Below are positions 61,838-64,000 of a DNA stretch of 64,000 nucleotides, piece after piece (the stretch's first letter is position 1; each line of letters starts with the position of its first letter). The position numbers were made by a program, and so were the translations under genes. The notes beneath the pieces were generated by a model that worked only from the letters and a program-made list of their open reading frames with translations, did not search any database and had not been told where the DNA came from. This DNA is from Fusobacterium perfoetens (lineage in GTDB: Bacteria > Fusobacteriota > Fusobacteriia > Fusobacteriales > Fusobacteriaceae): positions 62,001 through 126,000 of the forward strand of contig NZ_JADYUD010000001.1 of the NCBI RefSeq assembly GCF_021531595.1. The letters are read 5' to 3'.

Positions 61838-63277
61838 TTATCCTAATTTTTTTATCATAAGTTCTGTAACCATTTGAGGATTTGCTTTTCCTTTAGAAAG
61901 TTTCATTGCTTGACCGATAAGTCCTTTAAGAACTCTAGGTTTTCTTCCTTCATCAGAGTTTTTATAGTCTTCAATAAGTTTAGGGTTATTTGCAAGAACT
62001 TCATCAACAAGAGTTTCAATAGCACTGTCATCTGTAACTTGAGCCATTTTTTCTTCTTTAACAATAGTTTCAGGATCTCTTTCATCAGTAAGTTTCATTT
62101 CAAAAAGAGTTTTAGCTATTTTTGATGAAATAACATTTGTATCAATAAGTTTTATAATTTTTCCTAAATCTTCAGAAGAAATTACAAAATCTTTTATTTC
62201 AGTATTTTTTTGTTTTAATTCTTTTAAAACTTCTGTCATTATCCAGTTTGAACTTGATTTTGCATTTCCAGAAGCTTTTGCTGTATTTTCAAAATAATCA
62301 GCAAGTTCAATATCTTCACAAAGAATATGTGCATCATATTCAGGAATTTGATATTCATTTATAAATCTTGCAACTTTATCAGTTATTGATTCAGGCATAG
62401 TTTCTTTTATGGCTTCTATTTCTTCATCAGTTATAACAAGAGTAAGAAGATCTGGTTCATGGAAATATCTGTAATCCATAGCCTCTTCTTTGCTTCTCAT
62501 AACTCTTGTAACTTGAGCATCATCATCCCAAAGTCTTGTTTCCTGATCTATTTTTCCACCCTTTTCAATAGTTTCAATTTGTCTATTTACTTCATAGTCT
62601 ATTGCTCTTGCAACAGCTTTGAAAGAGTTAAGGTTTTTAACTTCAACTCTTGTTCCAAAAGGTTCTCCTTTATGATGTACAGATATATTAGCATCACATC
62701 TTAAAGAACCAAGTTCCATTGAAACATCACTGACACCAGTATATTTAATAGTATTTTTAAGAAGAGTAAGATATTCATAAGCTTCTTCTGAAGTTCTCAT
62801 ATCAGGTTCAGAAATAATTTCTACAAGAGGAATAGAAGCTCTGTTATAGTTTAAATAAGATTCATGAACTCCATGAACAGATTTACCTGTATCCTCTTCT
62901 ATTTGTATTTTTGTAATTCCAACTTTTTTAGCTTTTCCATTTACATTTATTTCTAAGAATCCTTTTCCTGCATAAGAATTTTCAAACTGAGTTATTTGAT
63001 AGTTCTTTGGAGCATCAGGATAGAAATAATTTTTTCTATCAAAATGACTTTCGTTATTTATGTTACAGTTTAAAGCAAGAGCAGCTTTGACAGCATACTC
63101 AACAACTTTTTTATTTAATTTTGGAAGAGCTCCTGGATGTCCAAGACATATAGGGCATGTATGAGTATTTGAATCATCGTTATCGTAATCAGCACTGCAA
63201 CCACACCATACTTTTGTTCCTGTTTTTAATTGGAGATGGACTTCAAGTCCTATTACTGATTCCCATTCTTTTATCAT
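61838..63277 (-). CDS. gatB: Aspartyl/glutamyl-tRNA amidotransferase subunit B
   Basis: The product has 479 residues. GatB holds the kinase/transamidase site of the GatCAB complex that converts Glu-tRNA-Gln (and Asp-tRNA-Asn) to the amide. Signatures are EWESVIGLEVHLQLKT, CPICLGHPGALPKLN, FYPDAPKNYQITQ and MDYRYFHEPDL. The C-terminal YqeY-like tail (about 330-479) is present. The ATG overlaps the gatA stop by one base (TAATG), so translation is coupled. Confidence 0.98.
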   Translation of the reverse strand: MIKEWESVIGLEVHLQLKTGTKVWCGCSADYDNDDSNTHTCPICLGHPGALPKLNKKVVEYAVKAALALNCNINNESHFDRKNYFYPDAPKNYQITQFENSYAGKGFLEINVNGKAKKVGITKIQIEEDTGKSVHGVHESYLNYNRASIPLVEIISEPDMRTSEEAYEYLTLLKNTIKYTGVSDVSMELGSLRCDANISVHHKGEPFGTRVEVKNLNSFKAVARAIDYEVNRQIETIEKGGKIDQETRLWDDDAQVTRVMRSKEEAMDYRYFHEPDLLTLVITDEEIEAIKETMPESITDKVARFINEYQIPEYDAHILCEDIELADYFENTAKASGNAKSSSNWIMTEVLKELKQKNTEIKDFVISSEDLGKIIKLIDTNVISSKIAKTLFEMKLTDERDPETIVKEEKMAQVTDDSAIETLVDEVLANNPKLIEDYKNSDEGRKPRVLKGLIGQAMKLSKGKANPQMVTELMIKKLG

Positions 63278-64000
63278 TATTTATCATCTCCTTCAGGAAG
63301 TTTCCATTCTCCTCTAATTTTTTCAAAAGCACTTCCTACAGCAATTAAGTCTTCTTCTCCAAATTGTTTTCCTAAAAGTTGGATTCCTACAGGAAGACCA
63401 TCTGTAAGCCCTGCTGGAACAGAAAGCCCTGGAATACCAGCAAGGTTTGCAGAAAGTGTAAATATATCTTCTAAATATAATTCTATTGGTGTTTTTTCTT
63501 TATTAAGTTCAAAAGATGGTGATGGAGCAACTGGAGTAAATATTACATCAACAGTTTTAAAAGCTTCATCAAAATCTTTTTTTATAAGAGTTCTTACTTT
63601 CTGAGCTTTTTTAAAGTATGCATCAAAGAAACCAGCACTTAAAACATATGTTCCTATCATAATTCTTCTTTTTACTTCAGCACCAAATCCTTCACTTCTT
63701 GATTTAATGTAAAGATCAAGGATATTTTTAGCTTCAGGGCTTCTGTATCCATATCTTACTCCATCAAATCTTGCAAGGTTTGAACTTGCTTCAGCAGGAG
63801 CAAGAACATAGTAAACAGGAACAGCATATTTTGTATGAGGAAGAGAGATATCAATGACTTCTGCTCCAAGTTCTCTTAATTTATCAAGAGATTCAAGCAT
63901 AACTTTTCTTACACCTTCATCAATTCCTTCAATAAAATATTCTTTAGGAACTCCTATTTTCATTCCTTTTATATCTCTTCCAAGAGCTTTTGTATAATCT
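63277..64000 (-). CDS. gatA: Glutamyl-tRNA amidotransferase subunit A (C-terminal half, cut by the window edge)
   Basis: About 241 codons are visible, open to the right edge. The first complete codons read [22 protein letters not shown], a conserved internal GatA sequence, so ATG 63963 is an internal Met and not the start. [29 protein letters not shown] and the C-terminal [13 protein letters not shown]...[13 protein letters not shown] match the amidase family. The catalytic Lys and two Ser lie in the missing N-terminal half. GatA hydrolyses glutamine to supply ammonia to GatB. Confidence 0.96.
   Translation of the reverse strand, partial: DYTKALGRDIKGMKIGVPKEYFIEGIDEGVRKVMLESLDKLRELGAEVIDISLPHTKYAVPVYYVLAPAEASSNLARFDGVRYGYRSPEAKNILDLYIKSRSEGFGAEVKRRIMIGTYVLSAGFFDAYFKKAQKVRTLIKKDFDEAFKTVDVIFTPVAPSPSFELNKEKTPIELYLEDIFTLSANLAGIPGLSVPAGLTDGLPVGIQLLGKQFGEEDLIAVGSAFEKIRGEWKLPEGDDK

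Noticed and set aside
63277-63963. Complete 228-residue amidase starting at ATG 63963
   Set aside because: The frame continues upstream to the window edge with conserved GatA sequence, so this is an internal Met of a truncated gatA.

Overview
The window reads as chromosomal DNA of a Fusobacterium-type organism. It is very AT-rich with A/T-ending codons. It combines genes typical of Firmicutes (RNase Y-ymdB, ylxM-ffh-rpsP, class III fructose bisphosphatase, glyQ/glyS, long-form HPF, an RsbW/RsbV-like pair) with genes of a two-membrane cell (waaA for LPS Kdo transfer, LolC/LolD-like transporter, outer-membrane beta-barrel, autotransporter). No rRNA, tRNA, CRISPR array, insertion sequence or prophage block was seen. 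The species is not determined.

Layout. 1-2.7 kb: a TPR protein cut by the left edge, then a lipoprotein gene and an outer-membrane protein gene, each preceded by a nearly identical c-di-GMP-I-type riboswitch with its own terminator. 2.8-9.4 kb: DNA repair and redox genes (recQ, DEDDh exonuclease, ferredoxin, a UvrD helicase fused to a Cas4/AddB-type nuclease, pgeF). 9.5-10.6 kb: a LexA/CI-like S24 repressor divergent from a 71-aa unknown gene, with two matching candidate operators between them. 10.7-19 kb, minus strand: cobyric acid synthase lacking the usual catalytic Cys, ptsI/ptsH, typA, truB and a glycoside-hydrolase-like lipoprotein. 19.2-36.6 kb, plus strand: M16 protease, carbonic anhydrase, LolC/LolD-like ABC pair, hpf, then obg-miaA-lipoprotein-rsbW/rsbV-rny and ymdB-prmA-cmk-waaA-trmB-purA. 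36.7-41.6 kb: a lipoprotein, a 1039-aa autotransporter and a NUDIX hydrolase. 41.7-55.4 kb: ylxM-ffh-rpsP, ileS behind an attenuation leader, and tex-histidine kinase-lspA-glyQ-glyS. 55.7-64 kb: a CofE-like ligase, a minus-strand histidine kinase/response regulator pair, fbp, gatB and the 3' part of gatA.

The strongest regulatory observation is upstream of ileS. A 15-codon open frame (MNFTNTIIIISSIIK) carries six Ile codons, all AUA, behind a strong ribosome binding site. It is followed by pairings that can form either an antiterminator or an intrinsic terminator. This has the hallmarks of ribosome-mediated attenuation, used here for an aminoacyl-tRNA synthetase. The second is the pair of c-di-GMP-type riboswitches in series on what looks like one transcript, so the outer-membrane protein would be gated twice.

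Other points: the CobQ nucleophile position is His; one large histidine kinase has no recognisable phospho-acceptor His; a CofE-like protein occurs without visible F420 genes; and the extended -10 sequence TGATATAAT recurs at several promoters. Gene calls rest on motif recognition and reading frames. No database search or folding calculation was run.
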